A program made the translations under genes and the position numbers. This document shows, in pieces, positions 26,003 through 34,853 of a DNA stretch of 64,000 bases. Positions within the stretch are counted from its first letter, which is position 1. Every line of letters begins with the position of its first letter. Origin of the DNA: VBOC01 sp964512655 (lineage in GTDB: Bacteria; Bacteroidota; Ignavibacteria; UBA10030; SZUA-254); the NCBI GenBank assembly GCA_964512655.1, contig CAZEJT010000001.1, positions 620,001-684,000 of the forward strand. The letters run 5' to 3'. Below the pieces are notes generated by a model, which had not been told where the DNA came from, made no database searches, and worked only from the letters and a program-made list of their open reading frames with translations.

Positions 26003-28756
26003 ATGACAACAACCCTCTCAGTTTCAGGAACCCCCTATTCGATGGTCCCGCTCTCTTCCGCGGGAGATACCTCAGCGCTTGCGAAACTCCCGATCACCCT
26101 GAAAATCCTTCTCGAGAACCTGCTGCGGCACGAGGACGGCAAGAGCGTGACGCGGGAAGACATTGACGCGATCGTGCACTGGGACCCCCGGGCGATCCCC
26201 AGCAAAGAGATTTCCTTTATGCCTGCGCGGGTTCTCCTTCAGGATTTCACGGGCGTTCCGTGCGCGGTCGACCTGGCAGTCATGCGCGACGCCATCGTGA
26301 AGATGGGGGGCGATCCGAAAAGAATCAACCCCCTCCAGCCGGTCGACCTCGTCATCGATCATTCAGTCCAGGTGGACCAGTTCGGCGGCCGGGATGCGTT
26401 CGCGATCAATTCCACAAAGGAGTTCGAACGGAACAGGGAACGGTATGCGTTCCTGCGCTGGACCCAGCAGGCGTTCAACAATTTTCGGGTCGTTCCGCCC
26501 GATACCGGCATCGTTCACCAGGTCAATCTGGAATACCTGGCGCAGGTCGTCTTTGCGATGAACAGGGGCGGGGGAAACGAAGCATATCCCGACACTCTCG
26601 TCGGAGCGGATTCCCACACCACCATGATCAACGGGCTCGGCGTTCTCGGGTGGGGAGTGGGGGGAATTGAGGCTGAGGCAGCGATGCTCGGCCAGCCCAT
26701 CTCCATGCTGATCCCCGAGGTCGTGGGATTCAGGCTCTCCGGCACGCTCCGCGCGGGGGCCACGGCGACAGACGCAGTACTCACAGTGACGCAAATCCTC
26801 CGCAAGAAGGGGGTGGTAGGAAAATTTGTCGAATTCTTCGGGCAGGGTCTCGGGGCGCTGACTCTCGCCGACCGGGCGACGATTGCCAATATGTGCCCCG
26901 AATACGGGGCGACGGTAGGATTTTTTCCCGTGGATGAAGAAACGCTCAAGTACCTTGAGTTTACGGGAAGGAGCGGAAAACAGATCGCGCTCGTACGGGC
27001 CTACTCCAGAGCGCAGGGATTGTTCCACGAGCCGGGCGCTCCGGAGCCGTCGTATTCCGACCTCGTCGAGCTCGACCTCGGGACCGTCGAGCCGAGCCTT
27101 GCCGGGCCGAGAAGGCCGCAGGACAGGGTTGCTCTCTCCGGCGCGAGAGGGTCGTTCAGGAAGGCGCTCGTCGAGATGCTCGAGAGCAGGGGAACTCCTC
27201 TCGATAAGGGTGAGATCTCCGAATGGCTGGGGGAGGGAGGAAGCAATTCCGTAACCACCGCGCCGGCCCACGCTCATCCCGCATCGCCGGGACTCCGGAA
27301 AAAGGTGAGTGTGAAAAACAACGGCGCGGAGTATCAGATCAGCCACGGTTCCGTGACGATCGCGGCAATTACCAGCTGTACGAACACGTCCAATCCATCC
27401 GTCATGGTGGCCGCCGGTCTTCTTGCGAAAAAGGCGGTGAAACTCGGCCTGCGGTCGAAGCCCTGGGTGAAAACAAGTCTTGCGCCGGGCTCCAAGGTCG
27501 TTACCGAATACCTCCGGGAGGCAGGGCTCACCTCGCCCCTCGAGCAGCTGGGCTTTCATCTCGTGGGTTACGGGTGCACAACATGTATCGGCAACAGCGG
27601 CCCGCTCCCCGAGTCGATCGCAGCCGCGGTACAGGAGAATGACCTCGTTGCCGTGTCTGTGCTTTCGGGAAACCGGAACTTCGAAGGACGGATCAACGCC
27701 CTCGTCAAAGCGAATTATCTCGCCTCCCCGCCCCTCGTGGTAGCATACGCCATTGCCGGAACGATGGATATCGACATCCAGAACGATCCGCTTGGAACGG
27801 ATTCCGAGGGCAGGGAGGTGTTCCTGAAGGACCTCTGGCCTTCGCCAGAGGAGGTTGAGGAGACGATCCGCTCATGTGTGAAGCCCGAGATGTTTCTGAG
27901 CCAGTACGCCGACGTGTTTAACGGCGATGAACGATGGAAGGATCTTCCGGTTCCCACGGGGGCCAGCTACGCCTGGGATCCGGAATCGACGTATATCAAG
28001 GCAGCGCCCTTCTTCGCAGACATGCCCCGCGTTCCCGCGCCCCTGCGGGAGATCCGCGGAGCGCGCGTGCTGGCCCTCCTCGGCGATTCTGTCACAACGG
28101 ATCACATTTCCCCCGCAGGGTCGATTCAGCCAAAGAGCCCGGCCGGACGCTATCTGATCGAGAAGGGGATCGACCCGAAGGATTTTAACTCCTACGGCGC
28201 ACGGCGCGGGAATCACGAGGTGATGATGCGCGGAACTTTCGCCAATATCCGCCTGCGGAATCTTCTGGCTCCGGGAACGGAGGGGGGATGGACGATCCAC
28301 CCATCGTCCAAAGAGCCGATGTCCATCTACGACGCCGCCATGAAGTACACGGAAGCGGGCATCCCCACGCTCGTCATCGCCGGCAAGGAGTACGGAACGG
28401 GCTCCTCACGCGATTGGGCGGCGAAAGGGCCTCGACTACTCGGCGTCAGGGCCGTGATCGCGGAGAGCTTCGAAAGAATCCACAGAAGCAACCTGATCGG
28501 CATGGGAGTCCTGCCTCTGCAGTTCGAGGAGGGATCGAACAGGACTTCGCTTGGACTGGATGGTTTCGAATCGTACGACATCGAGGGCCTCGCGCAGGGG
28601 ATTGGCGCCGGCGCGAAACTCAAGGTTTTGGCGCGTTCGGCATCAGGCGGATCCCGCTCGTTCATGGTCATTTGCAGGATCGAAACTCCGATGGAAGCAG
28701 ATTACCTCAGAAATGACGGGATCCTGCAGTACGTGCTGAGAACGATGCTGCAGTAG
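26003..28756 (+). CDS. acnA: Aconitate hydratase A
   Basis: 917 aa, normal for AcnA. The three [4Fe-4S] ligands are in TSCTNTSNP and GCTTCIGNSG; substrate-binding blocks include GVGGIEAEAAMLGQP, DSHTTMI and the C-terminal swivel domain GTGSSRDWAAKGP with ERIHRSNLIGMG. Interconverts citrate and isocitrate in the TCA cycle. Start at the second of two ATGs (26003), six bases after AAGGA. Divergent from an exported peroxiredoxin with overlapping control region, which suggests response to oxidative or iron stress. Confidence 0.97.
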   Translation: MTTTLSVSGTPYSMVPLSSAGDTSALAKLPITLKILLENLLRHEDGKSVTREDIDAIVHWDPRAIPSKEISFMPARVLLQDFTGVPCAVDLAVMRDAIVKMGGDPKRINPLQPVDLVIDHSVQVDQFGGRDAFAINSTKEFERNRERYAFLRWTQQAFNNFRVVPPDTGIVHQVNLEYLAQVVFAMNRGGGNEAYPDTLVGADSHTTMINGLGVLGWGVGGIEAEAAMLGQPISMLIPEVVGFRLSGTLRAGATATDAVLTVTQILRKKGVVGKFVEFFGQGLGALTLADRATIANMCPEYGATVGFFPVDEETLKYLEFTGRSGKQIALVRAYSRAQGLFHEPGAPEPSYSDLVELDLGTVEPSLAGPRRPQDRVALSGARGSFRKALVEMLESRGTPLDKGEISEWLGEGGSNSVTTAPAHAHPASPGLRKKVSVKNNGAEYQISHGSVTIAAITSCTNTSNPSVMVAAGLLAKKAVKLGLRSKPWVKTSLAPGSKVVTEYLREAGLTSPLEQLGFHLVGYGCTTCIGNSGPLPESIAAAVQENDLVAVSVLSGNRNFEGRINALVKANYLASPPLVVAYAIAGTMDIDIQNDPLGTDSEGREVFLKDLWPSPEEVEETIRSCVKPEMFLSQYADVFNGDERWKDLPVPTGASYAWDPESTYIKAAPFFADMPRVPAPLREIRGARVLALLGDSVTTDHISPAGSIQPKSPAGRYLIEKGIDPKDFNSYGARRGNHEVMMRGTFANIRLRNLLAPGTEGGWTIHPSSKEPMSIYDAAMKYTEAGIPTLVIAGKEYGTGSSRDWAAKGPRLLGVRAVIAESFERIHRSNLIGMGVLPLQFEEGSNRTSLGLDGFESYDIEGLAQGIGAGAKLKVLARSASGGSRSFMVICRIETPMEADYLRNDGILQYVLRTMLQ

Positions 28757-28761
28757 AGGGG

Positions 28762-29859
28762 ATGCGCGGCCCCCCGAGCAAATATCTGATTCACTGGATC
28801 GACGTCCTCGCGCTGACTCTCACGGTCGGCTGTAACGATACCATCCCCCCCGAACCCCCTCCTCTGACCGAGTGGAAGGTCTTCACTTCAGGAAATAGCC
28901 CTCTCCTCAACAACCGTATCCATTTCCTCCTTCAGGCGACTGACGCAACGATGTGGATCGCAACAGACAGCGGAGCGTGCAGCTACAGGCGCGGCTCGTG
29001 GGCATACCTCACCGACTCGCTGATCTACCGGCAGTTCGGTGCATTGAAGGACACACGAAGGATCTCATCGATTGTAGAGGCGAAGGATAAGAGCCTCTGG
29101 TTTTGCCTCCCCGGAGGGGGAGTTACGCGATACAATCCCTTCAGCAACACACTTGCGCTTCGGCGATACAGGGAACCGGATCTCTCATCAAACGTTGTGG
29201 CGTCGGGTGCTTCGGAGACATCGGCGAGGACGCAGTTCGGCGAGCTCCTCTTCGCGACCCCCCACGGGATCTGCCGCTACATTCAGACGACAGAAACCGA
29301 GGGGGCATGGTTATGGTACAGCCGGTCAGATTCCGGCGAGCACATCAGCGCCATCCCCGCTAATAACATCCTCATCGCTGCGCGTCAACCCGATGAGCCC
29401 GTGATATGGTTCGGCTCGGAGAGCGGGGCGGTGTCGGCAGGGTGGGAAGCCTCGGGAATCGTCTGGACCGGGTACGAACTTCCCGCCGCGGGCGTGAGCG
29501 TGAGAACGGTTGCGTTCGACCTTTACAATCAGGTGTGGCTTGGAAGGGCGGTGGGAGGGGCGTACATACTCAATCAGACCAGCGGCTCGTGGGCTTCGCT
29601 CCCGAATCACGCCGTCGGAGGAAAACTCCCCGACGGGCCCGTCAACATCATTGCCACCGATCTCCTGCGCAAGCGCTGGTTTGGAGGAGAAGGCGGTCTT
29701 GTTGAGCTGAACGACACTTCATGGAGCTTTTTTACGACCGCCAACTCACCCCTCCCAAGCGACACCATCACAGCTCTCGCCTACGATTCTCGAGGCAACC
29801 TCTGGATCGGAACCGAACGCGGACTTGCGGTGTATAACAGCGGCGGGGTCACTCTTTGA
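28762..29859 (+). CDS. Lipoprotein with two-component-regulator-type propeller repeats
   Basis: 365 aa. Hydrophobic N-terminus with lipobox LTVGC. At least five repeats of the Reg_prop type: IHFLLQATDATMWIATDSG, ISSIVEAKDKSLWF, VRTVAFDLYNQVWLG, INIIATDLLRKRWFGGEGG and ITALAYDSRGNLWIGTERG. These blades usually form sensor propellers of hybrid two-component systems, but here no TM or histidine kinase follows, so it is a free periplasmic or surface propeller. Five bases after acnA, probably read from the same promoter. Function unknown. Confidence 0.85.
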   Translation: MRGPPSKYLIHWIDVLALTLTVGCNDTIPPEPPPLTEWKVFTSGNSPLLNNRIHFLLQATDATMWIATDSGACSYRRGSWAYLTDSLIYRQFGALKDTRRISSIVEAKDKSLWFCLPGGGVTRYNPFSNTLALRRYREPDLSSNVVASGASETSARTQFGELLFATPHGICRYIQTTETEGAWLWYSRSDSGEHISAIPANNILIAARQPDEPVIWFGSESGAVSAGWEASGIVWTGYELPAAGVSVRTVAFDLYNQVWLGRAVGGAYILNQTSGSWASLPNHAVGGKLPDGPVNIIATDLLRKRWFGGEGGLVELNDTSWSFFTTANSPLPSDTITALAYDSRGNLWIGTERGLAVYNSGGVTL

Positions 29860-29880
29860 CCTCCGGGGTCCGGCAGCGAC

Positions 29881-32280
29881 TTAGTTGACGACCACCCGCG
29901 CAATTTCCGTCACACCGTCACCTGTCATGAGCCCCACCTGCGGAGTGAGCGCCAGTTTGATGACCTCTCCCATCTCTTTCACGAAGTGGAACTCCAGGCC
30001 TGCCGCGATGTCTGCAGGGATCTCATCGATATCGGGCCTGTTCCGCTCCGGCAGAATGATCCGTTTAATCCCGGCCCTGTGGGCTGCGAGTACCTTTTCG
30101 CGGATCCCGCCGACGGGGAGAACGGAGCCGCGAAGCGTTATTTCCCCCGTCATTGCCAGATCGTTCCCCACCAGCCGTCCGGTAAGGAGAGAAACCAGCG
30201 CGGAAAGGATCGTCACGCCCGCCGAGGGGCCGTCCTTGGGAGTTCCGCCCGCGGGCACGTGAATATGGATATCGTGGTGGAGGCGGAAGCCCTCGTCGAT
30301 CCGCAATGCCCCGGCGTTTGAGGCGATGTAGCTGAGCGCCGCCTGCGCGGATTCTTTCATGACATCCCCGAGCTGCCCCGTGAGGATGAGATTTCCTTTC
30401 CCCTTCATCCGCGTCGCTTCGATGAAGAGTATATCCCCTCCCACCGGAGTCCATGCGAGACCCGTCGCGATTCCGGGCCTGTCGATTCTCTCAGCCGCCT
30501 CAGGGAAATACTTTTGTTTTCCGAGGAATGCCGCGACCGAATCGAGAGCGATCAGATGCGGGCCGGAGATCCCTTCGGCGACTTTCCTCGCTACGCCGCG
30601 GGCCACGTCTGCGACGCGGCGCTCGAGCGAGCGTACGCCCGCCTCACGAGTGTATCCGTGGATGATCTGCCTGACCGCATCGTCCGCGAACTGCGCCTGC
30701 TCATGCGTAAGTCCGTGCTCCTTTAACTGCTTCGGGATCAGGAATTTCCTGGCAATCTTGAGTTTCTCTTCTTCCACGTAGCTTGGAATCTCTACGATCT
30801 CCATACGGTCGCGCAGAGGGGGAAGGATCGGGTCGAGCATATTGGCCGTGGCGATGAACAGAACCTGCGAGAGGTCGAAGGGCTGTTCGATATAATGGTC
30901 GCTGAATGTGTGATTCTGCTCAGGATCGAGTACCTCGAGGAGAGCGGAAGATGGGTCGCCCCGGAAGTCGGCGCCGAGCTTGTCCACTTCGTCGAGCATG
31001 AAGACCGGATTGTTCGAACCGGCCTTCTTCAATCCCTGGATGATCCGTCCGGGGAGGGCGCCGATATAGGTCCTTCGATGCCCCCTGATTTCCGCCTCGT
31101 CATGGACCCCGCCGAGCGAGATCCGGATGAATTTCCGCCCCAGCGCGTTTGCGATCGATCTGCCCAGCGATGTCTTGCCCACCCCCGGGGGTCCCACGAA
31201 ACAGAGGATGGGACCGCGCATATCGTTTTTCAACTTGCGGACGGCAAGATACTCGAGTATCCTGTTTTTTACCTTTTCGAGACCATAGTGATCCGCTTCG
31301 AGGACCCCCCGCGCCTTTGAGATGTCGATGTTGTCCTGCGTCGACTCAAGCCAAGGAAGATCGAGAAGCCACTCGACGTAGGTGCGCGCCACAGTGTACT
31401 CCGCAGACGAGGTGTGCATGCGCGAAAGCCGCTGAAGTTCCTTGTCGACGGTCTTGCGGACCTCTTCGGGGAGTCGGGCGTTCTCGCTCCGCGTTCGGAG
31501 CTCCTTCAACTCGACCGAGTCCGAATCGTCTCCGAGCTCTTTATTGATCGCCTTCAATTGCTCGCGGAGAATGAATTCCCGCTGGTTTTTATTGATTTCG
31601 TCCTGAACCTGTGTTTGAATCTTGTTCCCCAGCTCAAGCCGCTGCAGGATCCCCGAGAGAAGCTTGTGCACTTTCTCGAGTCTCGACTTCACCCGGAGGG
31701 TTTCGAGAATCGTCTGCTTCTCTTCGATGCTCGCCTCTACCATTGAGGTCGCGATGTCTGCCACTGCGCCCTCTTCGCTCAGGTTCGCAACGATCGAGAG
31801 CTGTTCGTCTGTGAGCGAGGGGGAGAGCTCGACCACCTTCTGGAAGACGCTCTTGATTGCCGAAGTAATCGCCTGGCTCTCGACGTCGCGGGACTCCTCG
31901 TCCTCCACGGAGTGTGCGACGACTTTGATGAATGGCTCCGACTGCAGGAACGACAATACGCGCGCCCGCGCGAGTCCCTGGATGAGAATGCTCTTGGTCC
32001 CGTCGGGGAGATTGAATACTTTCAGGATCTTGGCCAGGGTTCCGATCGTATAGAGATCGCCCGACTTGGGTTGTGCCACCTCCGGGTCACGCTGCGTAAG
32101 GAGAAGAATGGGAAGATGATCCTGCTGCGCCTGCTCGAGAACACGGAGGCTGCTCTCGCGCCCCACAGAAAGAGGCAGGACCTGGCGCGGAAAGAACACG
32201 GCGTTTCGAAGCGGCAACACGACATACGTTTCTGGCACCTGCGAGATCAGATCGGCCGGATTCTGTTTTCCTGAATTCAT
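29881..32280 (-). CDS. lon: ATP-dependent protease Lon
   Basis: 799 aa, full-length LonA. N-terminal substrate-binding domain (VLPLRNAVFFP at about 21), coiled region, AAA+ module with Walker A GPPGVGKT at 363-370 and Walker B FMLDEVDK at about 427-434, and the protease domain with the catalytic dyad S686 (PKDGPSAG) and K729 (REKV). Degrades misfolded and regulatory proteins. Convergent with the propeller lipoprotein and divergent from acs. I do not find a CIRCE or HAIR element in the upstream region. Confidence 0.98.
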   Translation of the reverse strand: MNSGKQNPADLISQVPETYVVLPLRNAVFFPRQVLPLSVGRESSLRVLEQAQQDHLPILLLTQRDPEVAQPKSGDLYTIGTLAKILKVFNLPDGTKSILIQGLARARVLSFLQSEPFIKVVAHSVEDEESRDVESQAITSAIKSVFQKVVELSPSLTDEQLSIVANLSEEGAVADIATSMVEASIEEKQTILETLRVKSRLEKVHKLLSGILQRLELGNKIQTQVQDEINKNQREFILREQLKAINKELGDDSDSVELKELRTRSENARLPEEVRKTVDKELQRLSRMHTSSAEYTVARTYVEWLLDLPWLESTQDNIDISKARGVLEADHYGLEKVKNRILEYLAVRKLKNDMRGPILCFVGPPGVGKTSLGRSIANALGRKFIRISLGGVHDEAEIRGHRRTYIGALPGRIIQGLKKAGSNNPVFMLDEVDKLGADFRGDPSSALLEVLDPEQNHTFSDHYIEQPFDLSQVLFIATANMLDPILPPLRDRMEIVEIPSYVEEEKLKIARKFLIPKQLKEHGLTHEQAQFADDAVRQIIHGYTREAGVRSLERRVADVARGVARKVAEGISGPHLIALDSVAAFLGKQKYFPEAAERIDRPGIATGLAWTPVGGDILFIEATRMKGKGNLILTGQLGDVMKESAQAALSYIASNAGALRIDEGFRLHHDIHIHVPAGGTPKDGPSAGVTILSALVSLLTGRLVGNDLAMTGEITLRGSVLPVGGIREKVLAAHRAGIKRIILPERNRPDIDEIPADIAAGLEFHFVKEMGEVIKLALTPQVGLMTGDGVTEIARVVVN

Positions 32281-32306
32281 TGAGTCCTCATTTCTTAAAA
32301 AGTGAA

Positions 32307-32322
32307 TGCCCCGTCAGGGGCA
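32307..32322 (-). promoter_or_regulatory. Stem-loop in the lon 5' leader
   Basis: TGCCCC (32307-32312), loop of four, GGGGCA (32317-32322): a six-base-pair GC-rich hairpin beginning about 27 bases before the lon ATG. No U-run follows, so it is not a terminator. It could affect mRNA stability or temperature response; no function is shown. Confidence 0.35.
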
Positions 32323-32402
32323 TGGATAGAATACAGCCCTTATTCCTCAAGGATCGTGCCAGAGGATTGCCCCCGGAAGCATTCCTTTTGGCGGAGAATC
32401 GA

Positions 32403-32417
32403 GGGTCGTATCGACCC
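32403..32417. repeat. Short inverted repeat GGGTCG-TAT-CGACCC in the lon/acs intergenic region
   Basis: Six-base arms with a three-base centre, in the middle of the 292-bp divergent intergenic region between lon and acs. Could be an operator or fortuitous; no known site matches. Confidence 0.3.
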
Positions 32418-32510
32418 GGCGATTGACTCCTCCGACTCTTTGTCAGCGGGAGGTACACTTTTTCAGATTTCCTCTGACAACCTGACAAACCGCCATCACT
32501 CCCGGAATTC

Positions 32511-32539
32511 TTGATTTTTTCGGCATTTTATTGCATGTT
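32511..32539 (+). promoter_or_regulatory. Possible acs promoter
   Basis: -35 TTGATT (32511-32516), 17-base spacer, -10 CATGTT (32534-32539), which differs from TATATT at two positions. Predicted start near 32547, leader about 26 bases without a clear Shine-Dalgarno. Offered because it keeps the spacing seen at other promoters here. Confidence 0.4.
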
Positions 32540-32572
32540 GGGGTCACCGAGAACTTCCCCCAACACCGGCCC

Positions 32573-34546
32573 ATGAAAGCATCCGCCTCCGGAGAGAATT
32601 CCTCGCGTCTCACGACGGTTCTTCAGGAAAACCGGGTCTTCCGTCCCTCCAAATCCTTTTCTGCGCTCACCGATATCCGCTCTCTGGCAGAATACAGGAA
32701 GATCTACCGCGCTTCGATGAAAGATCCCAAAAAGTTCTGGGGCAACATCGCCGCGGAATTACACTGGTTTAAGAAATGGCGGAACGTGCTCGAGTGGGAG
32801 CACCCGTTTGCGAAGTGGTTCGTCGGGGGAACGATCAACGTCTCATACAACTGCCTCGACCGCCACCTGGGAACTTGGAGGAAAAACAAGGCCGCGATCA
32901 TCTGGGAGGGCGAACCGGGTGAGAGCAGGACGCTGACGTATCAGGCGCTGCACGGAGAGGTCTGCAGGTTTGCCAACGTTTTGAAGAAGCTGGGGATCAG
33001 AAAAGGGGACCGCGTGGCGATCTACATGCCCCTCGTTCCGGAGCTCGCGATTTCGATGCTCGCCTGCGCGCGGATCGGCGCGACGCACTCCGTGATTTTT
33101 GGAGGATTCAGCTCGCAGGCGATCGTGGACAGGATACAGGATGCCCAGGCGCGGTTGATCATCACCGCCGACGGCGGATACAGGCGGGGTGCCGTCATAC
33201 CCCTGAAGGCGAATGTCGACGAGGCCATCTCCCGCACACCGAGCGTGGAATCGGTCGTCGTGATGAAGCGAACCGGCGCGGACATCAGGATGGAGCCGGG
33301 CCGGGATTACTGGTGGGACGAACTGATGGCGGCGGTGCCGGGCAATTGCGAAGCCGAGGCTCTCGACGCAGAACATCCCCTCTTCATCCTCTACACGAGC
33401 GGAACGACCGGCAAGCCGAAGGGGGTCGTTCACACCACCGGAGGCTACCTGGCCGGCGCCGCGATCACCGCCAAATGGGTATTCGATCTGAAGGATGAGG
33501 ACACGTACTGGTGCACGGCCGATATCGGATGGGTTACCGGGCATTCGTACGTCGTCTATGGCCCCCTGTGCAACGGCGCGACCACGCTCATGTATGAGGG
33601 CGCGCCCAACTGGCCCGAACCGGACCGTCTATGGAGAATCGTGGAGCGATACAGGGTTAATGTATTTTACACGGCGCCAACCGCGATCCGGGCGTTTACC
33701 CGGTGGGGGGAGCAGTGGCCGCTCAAGCACGACCTCTCCTCACTCAGGCTTCTCGGCACCGTCGGCGAACCGATTAATCCCGAGGCGTGGATGTGGTACC
33801 ATAAGATCATCGGCGCCGGAAAGTGTCCGATAGTCGACACCTGGTGGCAGACGGAAACAGGGGCCATCATGATCACGCCGCTTCCCGGCGCGATTCCCAC
33901 AAAGCCGGGCTCTGCGACGCTGCCGTTTCCCGGGATCGCAGTGGATATCCTCGACCGGCAGGGTAGAGCTGTAAAAGCCGGCGAGGGTGGATACCTCGTG
34001 ATCACGAAACCGTGGCCCTCGATGCTGCGGACGATATACGGAGATCCGGAGCGCTACCGGAAACAATACTGGAGCGACATCAAAGGAGTGTATTTTACGG
34101 GCGACGGCGCCAGGCGCGACCAGGACGGCTATTACTGGATCATGGGGCGGGTTGACGACGTCATCAACGTCTCCGGCCACCGGCTCGGAACCGCCGAGAT
34201 TGAGAGTGCTCTCGTGAGCCATCCATATGTTGCCGAAGCCGCGGTGGTAGGCAAGCCGGATGAAATCAAGGGGTCTGCAATCTGTGCGTTCGTCACGCTC
34301 GAGGGGGGACGCACCCCGACACCGGAGCTCAAGGACGAGCTGCGGCAGCACGTCGCCAGGGAGATCGGATCGATGGCCAAACCCGATGAGATCCGGTTCA
34401 GCGACGCCCTTCCGAAAACGCGTAGCGGCAAGATCATGCGCCGGCTGCTCCGTGAGATCGCGTCAAGCGGATCGGTCAGCGGAGACACCACGACTCTGGA
34501 AGACTTCTCGGTACTGGAGAAGCTCCGGGCCGGCGAAGATGAGTAG
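32573..34546 (+). CDS. acs: Acetyl-CoA synthetase (AMP-forming)
   Basis: 657 aa, usual Acs length. Motifs in order: the N-terminal lid region, the P-loop YTSGTTGKPKGVVHTTGG, WWQTETG, YFTGDGARRDQDGYYW, VDDVINVSGHRLGTAEIES and the C-terminal PKTRSGKIMRR with the catalytic lysine that is acetylated in regulated Acs enzymes. Activates acetate to acetyl-CoA via acetyl-AMP. Start ATG 32573; a TTG at 32531 is possible but lies in the promoter region. Confidence 0.97.
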   Translation: MKASASGENSSRLTTVLQENRVFRPSKSFSALTDIRSLAEYRKIYRASMKDPKKFWGNIAAELHWFKKWRNVLEWEHPFAKWFVGGTINVSYNCLDRHLGTWRKNKAAIIWEGEPGESRTLTYQALHGEVCRFANVLKKLGIRKGDRVAIYMPLVPELAISMLACARIGATHSVIFGGFSSQAIVDRIQDAQARLIITADGGYRRGAVIPLKANVDEAISRTPSVESVVVMKRTGADIRMEPGRDYWWDELMAAVPGNCEAEALDAEHPLFILYTSGTTGKPKGVVHTTGGYLAGAAITAKWVFDLKDEDTYWCTADIGWVTGHSYVVYGPLCNGATTLMYEGAPNWPEPDRLWRIVERYRVNVFYTAPTAIRAFTRWGEQWPLKHDLSSLRLLGTVGEPINPEAWMWYHKIIGAGKCPIVDTWWQTETGAIMITPLPGAIPTKPGSATLPFPGIAVDILDRQGRAVKAGEGGYLVITKPWPSMLRTIYGDPERYRKQYWSDIKGVYFTGDGARRDQDGYYWIMGRVDDVINVSGHRLGTAEIESALVSHPYVAEAAVVGKPDEIKGSAICAFVTLEGGRTPTPELKDELRQHVAREIGSMAKPDEIRFSDALPKTRSGKIMRRLLREIASSGSVSGDTTTLEDFSVLEKLRAGEDE

Positions 34547-34575
34547 GGTTTCGGGCCCCGGCGGCGCGCTCTTCC

Positions 34576-34604
34576 TTGATAATGGCCGGGCTTTTCGATA
34601 TATT
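34576..34604 (+). promoter_or_regulatory. Promoter upstream of the htpX remnant and glutamate dehydrogenase
   Basis: -35 TTGATA (34576-34581), 17-base spacer, -10 TATATT (34599-34604): close to consensus. Predicted start near 34612. Transcripts would cover the htpX remnant (34643) and then gdhA. Confidence 0.72.
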
Positions 34605-34642
34605 TTAACGGCAACTCGCTACTACTTCAGGACACAGGTGAG

Positions 34643-34789
34643 ATGAATACGCTTAAGACCGTAGCCCTCATGCGCTTTATGTTGGTGCCGCTCTCCTTCA
34701 TGGGCTCGCTGACAAAGGCCTTCTCAGCCCATCCTCCGACTTCTGAACGCATCAGCCGGCTCCAGGGGCCGGCCACCAGGGGCGCATGA
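34643..34789 (+). pseudogene. htpX: Remnant of an HtpX-type (M48) protease gene with internal deletion
   Basis: A 48-codon frame. It opens MNTLKTVALM, as HtpX proteins do, then after a few residues reads PLSFMGSLTKAFSAHPPTSERISRLQ, which matches the C-terminal signature of M48B proteases (LFSTHPPTEERIxRL). The membrane helices, the HExxH active site and the rest, roughly 200 or more residues, are missing, and the ends are joined in frame. It lies behind a good promoter. Either a deletion scar that may still be translated, or an assembly error. Identification rests on remembered family motifs. Confidence 0.6.
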
Positions 34790-34853
34790 CACCAGACGTG
34801 CGCACGCCGGCTTGACCGTCCACCTTACTTCCACGAACTGATTGGAGACCTCC

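Noticed and set aside
26363..27559. Minus-strand frame of 398 codons opposite acnA
   Set aside because: Shadow of the aconitase gene with no recognisable motif.
32345..32363. Sigma-54-like element before lon (TGGCACG-N4-TTGA, minus strand)
   Set aside because: The essential -12 GC reads GA, and no activator or enhancer site is seen; one mismatch in the invariant dinucleotide normally abolishes function.
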